From a virus, in IMG/VR virus record IMGVR_UViG_3300046004_000036, positions 1 to 25,128 of that record: a DNA stretch of 25,128 bases. The stretch is one strand, 5' to 3'. Positions 1-8,676 of the stretch are shown piece by piece. Positions within the stretch are counted from its first letter, which is position 1. Each line of letters starts with the position of its first letter. The notes beneath the pieces were generated by a model, which was not told the DNA's origin, did not search any database, and saw only the letters and a program-made list of their open reading frames with translations. The translations under genes were made by a program, and so were the position numbers.

Positions 1-593
1 CCAAGCACCGCAAAAGCCTCGTTAGTGTGCTTGATTCGGTCATCTAGGCCAATAGTCCCACCATTGATCTTCTTGGTCAATCCAACCCAATCAGCAGCTT
101 CAGCAAGATTGTTGCAATTGTGGGTTGACCAGAACCAACCAGCAGTCAGTGCCGCATACTTGGGCGTTGCCACAAGGTCAGGCTCCATTACAAAGTCAAC
201 TCCCAGTGCTTGTCCAGCATGGAAGTAGTTTGCATGGCCCGTCAACTGGATGCACCCACGGCCTCTGAACCGATACCCGTCACCAGATGCTTCATCCCTG
301 TTTCCCATACGACTGCTGTACACCTTGTTTGCAATCTTCTTAGGATTTTTGGAATACTGATTGGCAATCTCCATCGTTGGAAACCTTGCCTTCCACAACT
401 TCATCAGGGTTTCAGCACGATAGTTAAGGTTCTCTTCCAGGGTCTTAAAGTTCCCACATTCATGCCCACACTGCCCGATAAAGGCAGCTTGCTGGCGCTG
501 TGTGTTAATGCCAAAAGTGTTGAAGGTTTCATTGAGGGCATCAACCCACTCAACCCCAATGTGGAGTTTCTTTAGTTGCTCACTATTTACCAT
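1..593 (-). CDS. GH19 chitinase-like endolysin, 3' end cut by window edge
   Basis: Seen: about 197 codons run leftward off the window with no stop. The start ATG at 593 follows GGGGGTGATAA, a good ribosome site, and overlaps the end of Rz. Recognisable GH19 blocks occur in order: GQCGHECGNF near residue 45 (the Glu after His is the expected general acid), then MGNRDEASGDGYRFRGRG and IQLTG, then TKKINGG followed by GLDDR near the cut end. Family knowledge: phage GH19 enzymes act as lysozymes that cleave the glycan strands of peptidoglycan at the end of infection. No signal peptide is visible, so release would need a holin. Context: it is the last visible gene of the leftward block, directly after Rz/Rz1. 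The usual Ser after the catalytic Glu is Cys here. Confidence 0.92.
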   Translation of the reverse strand, partial: MVNSEQLKKLHIGVEWVDALNETFNTFGINTQRQQAAFIGQCGHECGNFKTLEENLNYRAETLMKLWKARFPTMEIANQYSKNPKKIANKVYSSRMGNRDEASGDGYRFRGRGCIQLTGHANYFHAGQALGVDFVMEPDLVATPKYAALTAGWFWSTHNCNNLAEAADWVGLTKKINGGTIGLDDRIKHTNEAFAVL

Positions 594-1071
594 TTATCAC
601 CCCCATTACCTTGTTATAACTGTCGATACACGCATTCAATTGGGCCGTATTTCTGTCGCCTTGGGCGATGATTTCGGCAATGGCTGCGAGGGTTGCTCTG
701 TCGGAGTCAGAAGTTTCATAAACCTGTCTGACAGGTTCACTTCTCTCTTTTGGGCTATCTCCGGTGGAAGTGGGGGCATTTGTGGGGGCTTGTACACAAC
801 TTGTGGACGGGAGCCGCAACCTACCAGCACGAATAGCAGAATCAAGAGAAGACTGTTTTTGAGTGATGACATTGTTGGCCTCCGAAAGTTTGGTTGATTG
901 GTCATTCAGTTGTTGGGCAAGTTCACGCTCTTTTTCCCGTGCTTCATCATTCTTTTTGGCAATCTCGACTTGCATCTCAGCATCCCTGTCACCCCATCCA
1001 ACATGATGCCCATAGCCGTAAGCACCGCCCACAGCAATCATGGCCCCAATGATGAAGTATGGGTTAACCAT
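583..1071 (-). CDS. Rz: Rz-like inner-membrane spanin
   Basis: The 162-aa protein has one N-terminal membrane segment (about residues 5-22, IIGAMIAVGGAYGYG), then a charged alpha-helical region rich in E, K, Q and D (about 30-80), then a more polar C-terminal part. This is the usual i-spanin architecture: N-in anchor and periplasmic coiled coil. Spanins join inner and outer membranes and disrupt the outer membrane after peptidoglycan is cut. The start follows AGAGGTGAAGA, a strong ribosome site, and overlaps the preceding gene by 8 nt. A lipoprotein gene (Rz1) lies wholly inside it in another frame, the classic nested arrangement, which strongly supports the call. Confidence 0.88.
   Translation of the reverse strand: MVNPYFIIGAMIAVGGAYGYGHHVGWGDRDAEMQVEIAKKNDEAREKERELAQQLNDQSTKLSEANNVITQKQSSLDSAIRAGRLRLPSTSCVQAPTNAPTSTGDSPKERSEPVRQVYETSDSDRATLAAIAEIIAQGDRNTAQLNACIDSYNKVMGVINGK
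636..872 (-). CDS. Rz1: Rz1-like outer-membrane spanin lipoprotein, nested in Rz
   Basis: The 78-aa product starts MSSLKNS, has a hydrophobic signal segment LLLILLFVLVGC and a lipobox (LVGC), so Cys would become the lipidated N-terminus. The mature part is proline-rich, as in known o-spanins. I chose the ATG at 872 over an upstream in-frame ATG at 905 because GGAGG lies seven bases before it and the shorter form is a clean lipoprotein precursor; the ATG at 905 has no ribosome site. The gene lies entirely inside Rz in a shifted frame. It would sit in the outer membrane inner leaflet and pair with Rz across the periplasm, which implies a Gram-negative host. Confidence 0.88.
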   Translation of the reverse strand: MSSLKNSLLLILLFVLVGCGSRPQVVYKPPQMPPLPPEIAQKREVNLSDRFMKLLTPTEQPSQPLPKSSPKATEIRPN

Positions 1072-1549
1072 TCTTCACCTCTTGTCTAGCAAGGGCGATT
1101 TCTTCCCGCACTGAGTCAGCTTCTAAATGTTGGGGTGGGGTGGTGGGGGGAGGTGGGGGAGTCCAGCTTTCATCAAGCGGAGGATTGACCCAAGCAGGTA
1201 AAGCACCAGATGGAGCAGTCCATGTAGAGGTTGCAGGAGGGCTAGGAGGGGCAGGAACAGGCGTAGAAGGCGCTGAAATCTGAGGTGTAGGCGTTGGGCT
1301 ATTTACAGTCCCTACAGCCCGTTTGCCAACAATCCCACCGATACCGCCAACAATGAGAAGAACAATATCGTTCAGCATCTTGGTATAGGCTTGATCGATG
1401 GGAGCCATGCTCTTGATAGGCTGAGTTACAAAAGTAACCGAATAGAGCAATGAGAACACGATGCCAAACAAAATGATGGTAATCATCACCACCACAAAGC
1501 CCCAAATGCGAACTTCTAGGTCTTCAGGAGAGTATTTACTTTTTGTCAT
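1064..1549 (-). CDS. Membrane protein with proline-rich tail, holin candidate
   Basis: About 161 aa. There are two hydrophobic segments: roughly residues 17-38 (VVVMITIILFGIVFSLLYSV) and 62-76 (IVLLIVGGIGGIVGKRA). A long tail rich in P, T, S and A and a charged C-terminal helix follow. Two tandem ATGs lie at 1552 and 1549; AAGAAGG sits about six bases before the second, so I use 1549. A TTG at 1585 in frame has no better support. Its position immediately before Rz fits a holin or another lysis-linked membrane protein, but no holin family motif was recognised. It overlaps both neighbours by a few bases, which suggests coupled translation. Confidence 0.7.
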   Translation of the reverse strand: MTKSKYSPEDLEVRIWGFVVVMITIILFGIVFSLLYSVTFVTQPIKSMAPIDQAYTKMLNDIVLLIVGGIGGIVGKRAVGTVNSPTPTPQISAPSTPVPAPPSPPATSTWTAPSGALPAWVNPPLDESWTPPPPPTTPPQHLEADSVREEIALARQEVKNG

Positions 1550-1784
1550 CATCGGCCTTCTTTTCTTCAACCTTTGGGGGTTCAATTTTCGTGGTCAAGA
1601 TAGGTGCTACAAGGTATTCAGGACAGGTTTGAGTGAATAAGCATCTGGGCTTTTGACACTCAGGCAGGTCAAATTTATCAGGATTTTGGCAAACATAGCG
1701 GTATCTGTCTTCACATCCACCCAGCAAAAGAACCACCGCAATGGATACAACAATCACGCCCCATAGAAACCTATTTTGATTCAT
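1536..1784 (-). CDS. Small cysteine-containing lipoprotein
   Basis: The 82-aa product begins MNQNRFLWG, has a hydrophobic stretch VIVVSIAVVLLLGGC that ends in a lipobox (LLGGC), and a mature part with four further Cys (C32, C43, C48, C54) before a Lys/Asp/Glu-rich tail. The pattern predicts export and lipidation. The even number of Cys would allow disulfides in the periplasm. Start ATG 1784 follows TAGGCAACGC, a modest ribosome site, and overlaps the preceding gene by 14 nt. It lies among lysis-region membrane proteins. It could be an accessory spanin-like or superinfection-exclusion lipoprotein, but no family was recognised. Confidence 0.72.
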   Translation of the reverse strand: MNQNRFLWGVIVVSIAVVLLLGGCEDRYRYVCQNPDKFDLPECQKPRCLFTQTCPEYLVAPILTTKIEPPKVEEKKADDDKK

Positions 1785-1965
1785 TGCGTTGCCTATCTAG
1801 TTGTTGACGCTCGTACTCTAACTGTTGGCGCAGTCTCTCCATGCGGTCAATCTGCATTTTGCTTTCCTTTTGTGCAGCCAATGTGTCATAGTAAATGCTC
1901 CCCAACAGCGGAAGCAGTAGGACAAAGACCAGCACCATAGCAACTAATGCGACTAGAAACCCCAT
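1771..1965 (-). CDS. Small single-pass membrane protein with coiled coil
   Basis: Using ATG 1965, the 64-aa product has an N-terminal membrane helix (about residues 2-24, rich in V and L) followed by a charged, Gln/Arg/Glu-rich helix (about 33-62) with heptad-like spacing. A longer in-frame reading from 2088 exists, but it would overlap the preceding gene by 136 nt. AAAGG lies close before ATG 1965, and from there the overlap is only 13 nt. The topology resembles small phage lysis or superinfection proteins. Function not recognised. Confidence 0.6.
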   Translation of the reverse strand: MGFLVALVAMVLVFVLLLPLLGSIYYDTLAAQKESKMQIDRMERLRQQLEYERQQLDRQRNESK

Positions 1966-2630
1966 CTTACCTTTCGATCCATTATTAGAAGGCTGAAGAA
2001 CAGGACTAGGTAAAGGACGAACACTAAACAAGCTACCCCGTAGATTGCCTTGTCTTGGATTGCGCTGATTACCTTTCTGCGTTGCCATTCAACCTCTCGC
2101 TGTTTCTTTTCCTGGGCCAACCTTGCTTCTTCTTGTTCAGCAATGATGATGACCCTCATTTGGTTCACCCGTGTGTACAAGTTCCCCAACTCTGGGGGTG
2201 ACTGATACACCATAATCTCTCGAATCTCTTTGGCTAACTTCTCAAACTGCGTCTTGGCAAGTTCCCTGTTTAGCGCCGACTCCATGATGTTCTGACTTGG
2301 GTCATAAACAGTCTTAGACTTTTCTTCTTCCTCACGAATGTGGTCTGCAAGCTGTTGCTGAACTTTGAAGAACTGCGACAGATTAGCCGCCAAGTCAGAG
2401 ACAACCTTGTTCTCATCCCAAACCTCTGGCTCAGCCTTTTTTGCTTTGGGAGCAACAACAGGGGCTGTGGGCTTGGGCTTTTTCTTCTTGAAGAACCCAA
2501 AGAAGCCACCCACTTCTTCAGCAATAGCCGTGACCTCTTTAACAGTCTTCTGGGCTGCGGCAACAGTTCCCTTGACCTCTTTATAGAGTTCACAGCCTTT
2601 GCGAATAGCTGCGACACAGCCATTTGCCAT
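1953..2630 (-). CDS. Coiled-coil protein with C-terminal membrane anchor
   Basis: The 225-aa product has an Ala/Val/Lys-rich amphipathic N-terminus, a strongly basic patch (FFKKKKPKP, about residues 47-55), a long charged helical middle (about 75-195, many E, K, Q) and one hydrophobic segment near the C-terminus (about 196-217, VACLVFVLYLVLFFSLLIMD) ending in a basic tail. No enzyme motif is visible. It sits between the large virion-protein genes and the lysis cassette, with a 34-nt gap before it and no strong ribosome site in front of the ATG at 2630. It may be a virion or lysis-associated membrane protein; function unknown. Confidence 0.7.
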   Translation of the reverse strand: MANGCVAAIRKGCELYKEVKGTVAAAQKTVKEVTAIAEEVGGFFGFFKKKKPKPTAPVVAPKAKKAEPEVWDENKVVSDLAANLSQFFKVQQQLADHIREEEEKSKTVYDPSQNIMESALNRELAKTQFEKLAKEIREIMVYQSPPELGNLYTRVNQMRVIIIAEQEEARLAQEKKQREVEWQRRKVISAIQDKAIYGVACLVFVLYLVLFFSLLIMDRKVRWGF

Positions 2631-2664
2631 TGCCAGAAGGGTGAGAGGATCAATCTTATGCCCC

Positions 2665-4728
2665 TTACATGGTTGGCTGAAGTTGTGGGTTTATTCCACT
2701 CATAGGACTCATTGATGGTGCAACATCTTCAGCGCCGAATCCAATTTTTTCTGGAGTCGCTCTTTCTTGCAGTTCTGGTGGCATGATAAATTCCTCTTCT
2801 TGCATCCCAGGTTCTGTGGTTCCACCCAATTCTGGTGGCATAACCCACTGAGGCTCCATCTCAGTCACTTGATCTGACAATGTTGCTCCAGTAACCAAAG
2901 GCCTGAAGTCATCCAATGTTTTTCCAGAAAGCATGATTAATCTTCCAGCTTTTGAATCAAAAGCATTTCTAGAAATAGCCTCCATGATTCTGTTTACAGG
3001 AGTTGCCATAACAGCAGCCCCAACTGGGCCGCCAACAGCCGATCCAGCCGCAAGCCTCAACATTTGAGTTCCCGCTTCATCAGCGCCCATATTGCCAGCG
3101 TTCCTTGTGAGCGATTGAGAAAGGAAACTATATTTATTAAGAAGCGTGTCTAGGTTGTCCTCAACAAATGGTTGAAGATTCTGCTTTCTTGCTTGTAAAA
3201 ATGATGAAAACTTGATTGGGTTGAATACGCCTTGAGCATCAGTCGCCTCTTTTCTAGCAACATCAAATGTGTATGCAGCTACATCTTCTTTAATATCTAT
3301 AGGCAAAACCTTGGCAATCATCATTGACGCTCTTTTTGCACCCTCTTGACCAGTTGACTCAGAGGAAACAATCTTCCCAGCAAGTTTTGAAATGTCAGTC
3401 TTTAACTCACCAGAATTTGGATCACGAATCATTGTGATTGCAAGGTCAGCATCCCGCAGAGGAACAACATTTCCTTTCCAGTAGTTTCTGGCAGCACCCC
3501 AAGCATCTGCAATTTCTTCATTTTTAGATGCCGCAATGCCCCAGTTATCAATGTCTTTATCCAAAGCCTCAATAATGTTGCTAAGTCTTACAGACTCAAC
3601 TGGGCCAAAAACATTGCGTTGTTTTGCAGATTGCAAAGCATCAACCAAACCTTCTCTGGCTTGTCGTATGTCCTTGAATGTAAATTCTTTTGGGCCTTTT
3701 ATTTCAGGAATCATTGGGCGACCAAACTCATCCACAATTGCGCCTTGAGCCTGTTTTACTTCTTCTTTGCCAAGTCTGCCAGCCATTGCCTCAAATTTTG
3801 ATGCAAGAGCAGGTCTTTCAAGTGCTTTAAACAAGTCTCCATACTCATCTAAAACTTGATTAACTGCGGCTTTGGTTTCTGTTGGATTTATCTTTGTCAA
3901 ACCAGTTGACTCAGAAAGAGCATCTAGTTTTTTATAAAGTTTGTTTCCTTCTGCGGTTGCATTTTTATAGTTGGTCTGCACTGCGGTGGCAACATTTTTA
4001 CCCGCTTCTCCAGAATAAGCTCTGCCACCAGTGTATTTTTGCTCAACCTTTGCCGCTGCATTGCTAAGTTCACTGATGTTGGTTTTTAGTCTTTCAACAA
4101 CACCACCACCTCTAGCCCGATTGGTTGCTTCAGCAGCCCGTGTTATTTCCCTGCCAGTAAAGTCGCCAAGCAATTGAGGACTAACCCCAAGTGAAGCTGA
4201 CGCATCTTTTACAGATTGAATGTTGGCTTTGAAATCAAAGTTTGTTACTTTTTCAATGGGCCTACTTAAAGCACCAAGAACTGCTGTTGCGCCACCAGAA
4301 ATAGCTGCGGCAGTACCAGCTTGTTCAGTCCTGCTTTGGCCTTCAGAAACAGGTTTTGTAATGCCATCCCAAAGCCCACCAAACAATCCTTGTTTGAAGA
4401 TTTGAGCAACCTTACCACCAGCACCAAACCACCCCATTGTGGACAATGGAGCCGCGACCATCAATTCGCCAACTATTTCACCAGCAGCACCCAAAACTCT
4501 GTTGTCGTATGGCAACCGATCTGATTGTTTTGCAAGTTGAGCGTTAAATTTATCAAGCGTTTGTTGCTTGGTCAATCCAATGGATGTGCCAAGTTCTAAA
4601 ACAGATTGCATGATGCCTTCTGCAATTTCATTGGCCTTGTTTACCTTGCCTTTTTGAAAGTCAGTAAGGTACTTTTCCTGCAACTTACTTGCATCTGTTT
4701 TGTTTTCCCACGAATCAAATAAGCCCAT
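2665..4728 (-). CDS. Large virion protein, ejection/internal-core candidate
   Basis: 687 aa, ATG at 4728 preceded by AAGGAAATCATC. The N-terminal third is helical with small hydrophobic Gly/Ala patches (about residues 80-165). The middle is charged and helical (about 200-420), and a Gly/Ala-rich hydrophobic patch lies near 560-580 (AAGSAVGGPVGAAVM). The C-terminus is Pro/Glu/Met-rich with two related PPEL segments. No catalytic motif was recognised. Long helical proteins with such patches, encoded downstream of tail-tube genes in podoviruses, are commonly ejection proteins that form a conduit through the cell envelope. The role here rests on gene order and composition only. Confidence 0.75.
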   Translation of the reverse strand: MGLFDSWENKTDASKLQEKYLTDFQKGKVNKANEIAEGIMQSVLELGTSIGLTKQQTLDKFNAQLAKQSDRLPYDNRVLGAAGEIVGELMVAAPLSTMGWFGAGGKVAQIFKQGLFGGLWDGITKPVSEGQSRTEQAGTAAAISGGATAVLGALSRPIEKVTNFDFKANIQSVKDASASLGVSPQLLGDFTGREITRAAEATNRARGGGVVERLKTNISELSNAAAKVEQKYTGGRAYSGEAGKNVATAVQTNYKNATAEGNKLYKKLDALSESTGLTKINPTETKAAVNQVLDEYGDLFKALERPALASKFEAMAGRLGKEEVKQAQGAIVDEFGRPMIPEIKGPKEFTFKDIRQAREGLVDALQSAKQRNVFGPVESVRLSNIIEALDKDIDNWGIAASKNEEIADAWGAARNYWKGNVVPLRDADLAITMIRDPNSGELKTDISKLAGKIVSSESTGQEGAKRASMMIAKVLPIDIKEDVAAYTFDVARKEATDAQGVFNPIKFSSFLQARKQNLQPFVEDNLDTLLNKYSFLSQSLTRNAGNMGADEAGTQMLRLAAGSAVGGPVGAAVMATPVNRIMEAISRNAFDSKAGRLIMLSGKTLDDFRPLVTGATLSDQVTEMEPQWVMPPELGGTTEPGMQEEEFIMPPELQERATPEKIGFGAEDVAPSMSPMSGINPQLQPTM

Positions 4729-4742
4729 GATGATTTCCTTGA

Positions 4743-6077
4743 TTAGAGTTTTCCAGCTCTTTTAAGAGCAGCAATTGCTTGTTCCCGACTTGCCTTGGGA
4801 TTTGCTCTCATAAAGAGTTGAATTTTTTGGTCATCTGTATATTGTGGTTGCGGCTGTTGTGGACTTGGTTGTGCACGGGCCTGTGCTGGCGGTTGTGCTG
4901 GCGGTTGCGGTTGAGTTTGGGGTTGTGCTTGTCTTGCAGGAACATTGGGAGCAACAGTTTTTCCCTGTGCTTGCAAAGCCTTTTTCTTTGCTTCAAGTTC
5001 TTTTGCAAGTTTGTCTTCAACCCTCATAAGGCTTTCAATTGCACCCGTCATCCTGGCTTGGCTCAGATAAGTTGTTGAGCTTGCAATTTGATCTTTTGCC
5101 CTTGTCGCATCGCCTTCAGTCTGAGTTCCTTTTGCTTGTATTAAAAGCGTATTTACTCGTTCTACAAGCGCCCGTTGAATCTCATCTTTTTTGACTTGAT
5201 CGCCTTTTTCTTTTAATCCAAATGCTGGCAAAACAGTTGCCCCAAGCAAATCTAATGTGTTTGATGTTGCGTTGTATTTGACTTGACCAGACTTCAGCGC
5301 ATCTAAAAATCCTTGTAACTCAGGCTTTGAATTACCTAGTTTTGTCAAATTAGCATCAATTTCAGCAATTGAGGTTTGAGAAGCGGTTGGAAGATTTCCT
5401 CCAGTAACTTGCGCTGTTGTTGTTCCTGTTTTTGCCACTAATGGTTGGAATTCCTCCAATTCAAATGTTAGCGGAAATGCTTTTGACGGGTCTGTCGCAG
5501 GAATCGTAATTGTTTGCCCACTTGCTTGGTCGTAGAAACTACGGGGCTTTGACAACATTTGTGCTGCAATATTTGCATTTGATAATTGTTCTTTGGATGG
5601 CTCTTTTCCAGCACGAACCATTGACTCAACAATTCGTAAGTCAGCAATATATCGTTCATCACCCGTCAATTTAGGCGGCATCAGTGCTTTGATTGCTTGG
5701 GCTTGCTCTAATTCTTGTTTTGATGTTTCAGAACGAATTTTTCTCAACTCAGATGAAATTGCTACTGCACCTTGAGTGTCTCCAACTTGTTGCAAAGCCT
5801 TTCCATATTGAGCAAGACCCTCTGGAGTGCTTACATCAAACTGCTTTGCCAAGGCATTGCGTTGGCTAATCAGACGCATCTGAGGGTCTTCTACACCCAT
5901 CAGACCACCAAAGGCTTGACCCAACTGTTGACCAGCACGACCAAAAGCATAGGTCGCCTGTGTGCGTGGGTCTTGTTGAGCAAACTCCATTGCTTGCTTT
6001 TGACGCATCAAGTCACGCTGTTCTTGATACAACTCAGGAGTCACCCCGAATAAACTTCCAACAATTTCTGATGCCAT
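4743..6077 (-). CDS. Virion protein with Pro/Gln-rich linker, ejection candidate
   Basis: 444 aa, ATG at 6077 preceded by AAGGAATAATT. The N-terminus (about residues 1-60) is rich in Q, A and R (RDLMRQKQAMEFAQQ; FGRAGQQLGQAFGG). The centre is mixed helical. Around residues 375-415 there is a low-complexity run of Pro, Gln and Ala, followed by a compact charged segment of about 30 residues that ends in KRAGKL. That tail (FMRANPKASREQAIAALK) looks like a small helical motif tethered by a flexible linker. It lies between two larger virion genes with gaps of about 10-15 nt. Likely a virion component; biochemical role unknown. Confidence 0.72.
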   Translation of the reverse strand: MASEIVGSLFGVTPELYQEQRDLMRQKQAMEFAQQDPRTQATYAFGRAGQQLGQAFGGLMGVEDPQMRLISQRNALAKQFDVSTPEGLAQYGKALQQVGDTQGAVAISSELRKIRSETSKQELEQAQAIKALMPPKLTGDERYIADLRIVESMVRAGKEPSKEQLSNANIAAQMLSKPRSFYDQASGQTITIPATDPSKAFPLTFELEEFQPLVAKTGTTTAQVTGGNLPTASQTSIAEIDANLTKLGNSKPELQGFLDALKSGQVKYNATSNTLDLLGATVLPAFGLKEKGDQVKKDEIQRALVERVNTLLIQAKGTQTEGDATRAKDQIASSTTYLSQARMTGAIESLMRVEDKLAKELEAKKKALQAQGKTVAPNVPARQAQPQTQPQPPAQPPAQARAQPSPQQPQPQYTDDQKIQLFMRANPKASREQAIAALKRAGKL

Positions 6078-6086
6078 AATTATTCC

Positions 6087-8381
6087 TTAGAAATTTGTGT
6101 CTCTGTTGTATCTACGAGTGTCAGTTCCATATTCTGTGCCACCAGTAAACATTCCAAGCAATGCTTGTTGTGCTTCAGGACTATCTGCAAATCTGGTCAA
6201 TGCAGTTCCAAAAGGACTAACACCAGATGCCGCCTGAGTCGTTCTGGCTCCAGCAATACCACCCTCAAACAATGTTCGTCCAACATTAGCACCAGCCTGG
6301 GCAGACCTACCACCCAACTGTGCGCCAATGTCCAAAGGTGCTTGGCCCAAGGACTCTAGTGCTGAACCCACACCAATGCCAGTGCTGAATGGCGAGTAAG
6401 CACCTGTTAAACCTTCTCTATAAGACCCAAGTAAGTTAGAGCCAGTTCCTAACAACCCAGCGCCAAATTGAACTTGTCTCTGTCCTTCTGTCTGTGCTTG
6501 TGCAGCCAATTGAGCATCCTGTTGGGCCAAAGCGTTGTAGTAGGCTTCCATCTCAGGAGATGCCGCCCGTAGACCTTCACCACCACCTGGGCGCATACCA
6601 GTGCCACCAACAGATAAGCCACCACGACCCGTTTGAAATAATCTGTTTTGCAGTTGAGCAAATTCACGCTCACGGCTAGGGGCCAACAAGTTTTGTTGTT
6701 TAGCCATGTAATCAGCAGCAGCTTGCTCTGGAGACTTAGCCAGATACTGTTGACCCAAACTAAACAAGCCCTGTGCGCCAGTAGTCAAAGGAGCATACCG
6801 ACCACCAGCTTGTTCTGCCTCAGTCAAGCCTTGACCAGACAAAGCCATGATGCGGTCTTGCATCGCCTTGAGTTCTGGTGTTAACTGATAACCAGCACTT
6901 GTCAATTGACCAGTTGTAGGATCAAACCCAAACTGTGATGCGCCAAAGCGCGTGGTAACGCCAACAGGACGAAACTTCTGTGCTTCTGCCGCTGTTGCTG
7001 CCGCATCCCGCATTGCTTGAGCAGAGATTCGTGCAGCCTCTACATTGGCTTGATTCCTCAATAAACCACCAGCAGTACTAATTCCAGCAGTAACCAATCC
7101 TTTTGTTACATTTGGATTAGATTGAAAAAACTTCAATACATCACCAACTTTTAGCCCAGACTGAGTTGCTGTTTGTTGTGCGGCTTGAGTAAGTGCAGCA
7201 TACGCATCACTGATGTTTTGAGTACCACCAGCTTCTTGCGCCAACTGATAAATCAATTGCTGTTCTTCAGGAGTGTAATTAAAAGGAGTAGTATCCTCTA
7301 GCTCAGTCGCAGGAGCATTCATCTCTTCATCGTAGGTTGCCATATTTCCTCCAGTATTTCCAGTAATCGGTGTTTGCGGTGTTGGTGTAGGTGGTGTGAA
7401 TCCAGAACCATCATTAATAATGTCTTTTGTGTCAAATGATGATGCAGTTGTGTCTACCTCAAAAGGAGCCAACTGATTCTGCAAATCCTGTTGTCCAGCA
7501 AGAACCTCTTGTTCTGTCTTTACTGTTGCGCCTTGGTTTGGCATAAGGCTATCAATTGCAACGCCTTGTACGGCACCAGTAAGTGCTTGTTCTGGCGTTT
7601 TACCAGTTAGCAATCCTGTGGCAGTGCTTTGGGCAACTTGACCAGCAACAGTAGAACCAGTGGCTTCTGCAACACCAGACCCAACACCCAATTGAGACAA
7701 AACAACAGATGTTGCTAATGACTCAGCGGCTCCAGGCTGACCAGTTGCCAATTTACCAGCAGCATTTCCGGCAGAATAGGCAAAGCCTAGTCCCATGCCA
7801 GGAGCCGCATATTCCAACAAAATCGGAGCAAGTGGGCCAATTGCCTGTAATCCACCACGGGCGGCATCAGCTAATGGGCCTTGGTATTTGTAATACGCAT
7901 ATTGACCCAACCCACCCTGGCGACCATCAGCCGCCGTTATCCAATCTTGTTGAACACGCTCACCACCAGGGGCAAGTTTTGGTTGTGTAATGTATGAAAT
8001 TGGCGCACCAACTTGCATACTTGGATGCGGATTTCCTAAACCAACAATTGGCGGATTATTTGCATCAATGGTATAGCCGCCATATTGCTCTAACCCTAAT
8101 TTATTGAATTCATCAGCAGGCCAAAGAAAGCCTTTGTTCTCTAGCCTTGATTGCATCCCTTCTGGCAACTCAAATGCAACTGCATTTTTGAATGTATTTG
8201 GGTCAAGAAACTTTTTATTGTATTGTTGAAAGTCTCCCAAAACCTGTCCTTTTTGGACATAGCTTTGCGGAACAAAGAAATACTCTTTCCCGTCTTCTCC
8301 AGTAACACTTGCTAACCTATTGTCCTCATAGGCATAGTTCCAAGTAGGAGTTCCAACTTTTGGAATAATGTTTTCAGGCAT
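6087..8381 (-). CDS. Large Gly/Ala-rich virion protein, ejection candidate
   Basis: 764 aa. The N-terminus has a compact aromatic region (about residues 10-60). Hydrophobic Gly/Ala patches lie around 185-210 (IGPLAPILLEYAAPGMGLGF) and 425-440. A long Ala/Gln/Arg-rich helical stretch follows, with a conserved-looking block LQNRLFQTGRGGLSVGGTG near residue 580. The C-terminal 120 residues are Gly/Ser/Ala-rich. No enzymatic motif was seen. It is the largest of three consecutive large genes after the tail-tube genes, where podoviruses usually encode internal or ejection proteins. Start ATG 8381 has only a weak ribosome site (GAG about ten bases upstream). Confidence 0.73.
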   Translation of the reverse strand: MPENIIPKVGTPTWNYAYEDNRLASVTGEDGKEYFFVPQSYVQKGQVLGDFQQYNKKFLDPNTFKNAVAFELPEGMQSRLENKGFLWPADEFNKLGLEQYGGYTIDANNPPIVGLGNPHPSMQVGAPISYITQPKLAPGGERVQQDWITAADGRQGGLGQYAYYKYQGPLADAARGGLQAIGPLAPILLEYAAPGMGLGFAYSAGNAAGKLATGQPGAAESLATSVVLSQLGVGSGVAEATGSTVAGQVAQSTATGLLTGKTPEQALTGAVQGVAIDSLMPNQGATVKTEQEVLAGQQDLQNQLAPFEVDTTASSFDTKDIINDGSGFTPPTPTPQTPITGNTGGNMATYDEEMNAPATELEDTTPFNYTPEEQQLIYQLAQEAGGTQNISDAYAALTQAAQQTATQSGLKVGDVLKFFQSNPNVTKGLVTAGISTAGGLLRNQANVEAARISAQAMRDAAATAAEAQKFRPVGVTTRFGASQFGFDPTTGQLTSAGYQLTPELKAMQDRIMALSGQGLTEAEQAGGRYAPLTTGAQGLFSLGQQYLAKSPEQAAADYMAKQQNLLAPSREREFAQLQNRLFQTGRGGLSVGGTGMRPGGGEGLRAASPEMEAYYNALAQQDAQLAAQAQTEGQRQVQFGAGLLGTGSNLLGSYREGLTGAYSPFSTGIGVGSALESLGQAPLDIGAQLGGRSAQAGANVGRTLFEGGIAGARTTQAASGVSPFGTALTRFADSPEAQQALLGMFTGGTEYGTDTRRYNRDTNF

Positions 8382-8391
8382 TATGTTTATC

Positions 8392-8667
8392 TCAAACAGT
8401 GCCGTTAGCCACGATGTTGCCCAACACAGTCAAGTTACCTGAACTGTCAATCTTCATTACATCAGTTCCTGAGTGACGAATAAGCAGATTAGACCCACTC
8501 TCAACAAAGCTGAAATTGGTGAAGGTTCCATCTGCCTTGGTTGCAATGGCAGTGGCAATGTTGGTGAACTCAGTATCAATCTCAGTTCCCTTGACAACCT
8601 TGCTTGCATTCCCTGGCGACAAAGCATCTTTAGCCGCAAAGTTGGTGGTTTTGGTGTAATTTGCCAT
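8392..8667 (-). CDS. Short fibre-like virion protein
   Basis: The 91-aa product begins MANYTKTTNFAAKDALSPG, then VKGTEIDTEFTNIATAIATKADGT, a pattern I recognise from the N-terminal regions of phage tail-fibre proteins. It ends in a beta-rich module (TNFSFVESGSNLLIRHSG then SSGNLTVLGNIVANGTV). That module resembles the C-terminus of the collagen-like fibre encoded at 17341-18714. Start ATG 8667 follows AAGGAAGAAAC. It lies between the tail-tube B-like gene and the large virion genes, so it may be a short tail appendage or a fibre adaptor. It ends without a distal receptor-binding domain. Confidence 0.7.
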   Translation of the reverse strand: MANYTKTTNFAAKDALSPGNASKVVKGTEIDTEFTNIATAIATKADGTFTNFSFVESGSNLLIRHSGTDVMKIDSSGNLTVLGNIVANGTV

Positions 8668-8676
8668 GTTTCTTCC

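Noticed and set aside
1771-2088. Longer form of the small coiled-coil membrane protein starting at 2088
   Set aside because: It would overlap the preceding gene by 136 nt; ATG 1965 with AAAGG fits the spacing of neighbours.
2340-2705. Rightward frames across the structural block
   Set aside because: They are shadows of leftward genes with strong family matches and tight overlaps, and no rightward promoter was seen there.
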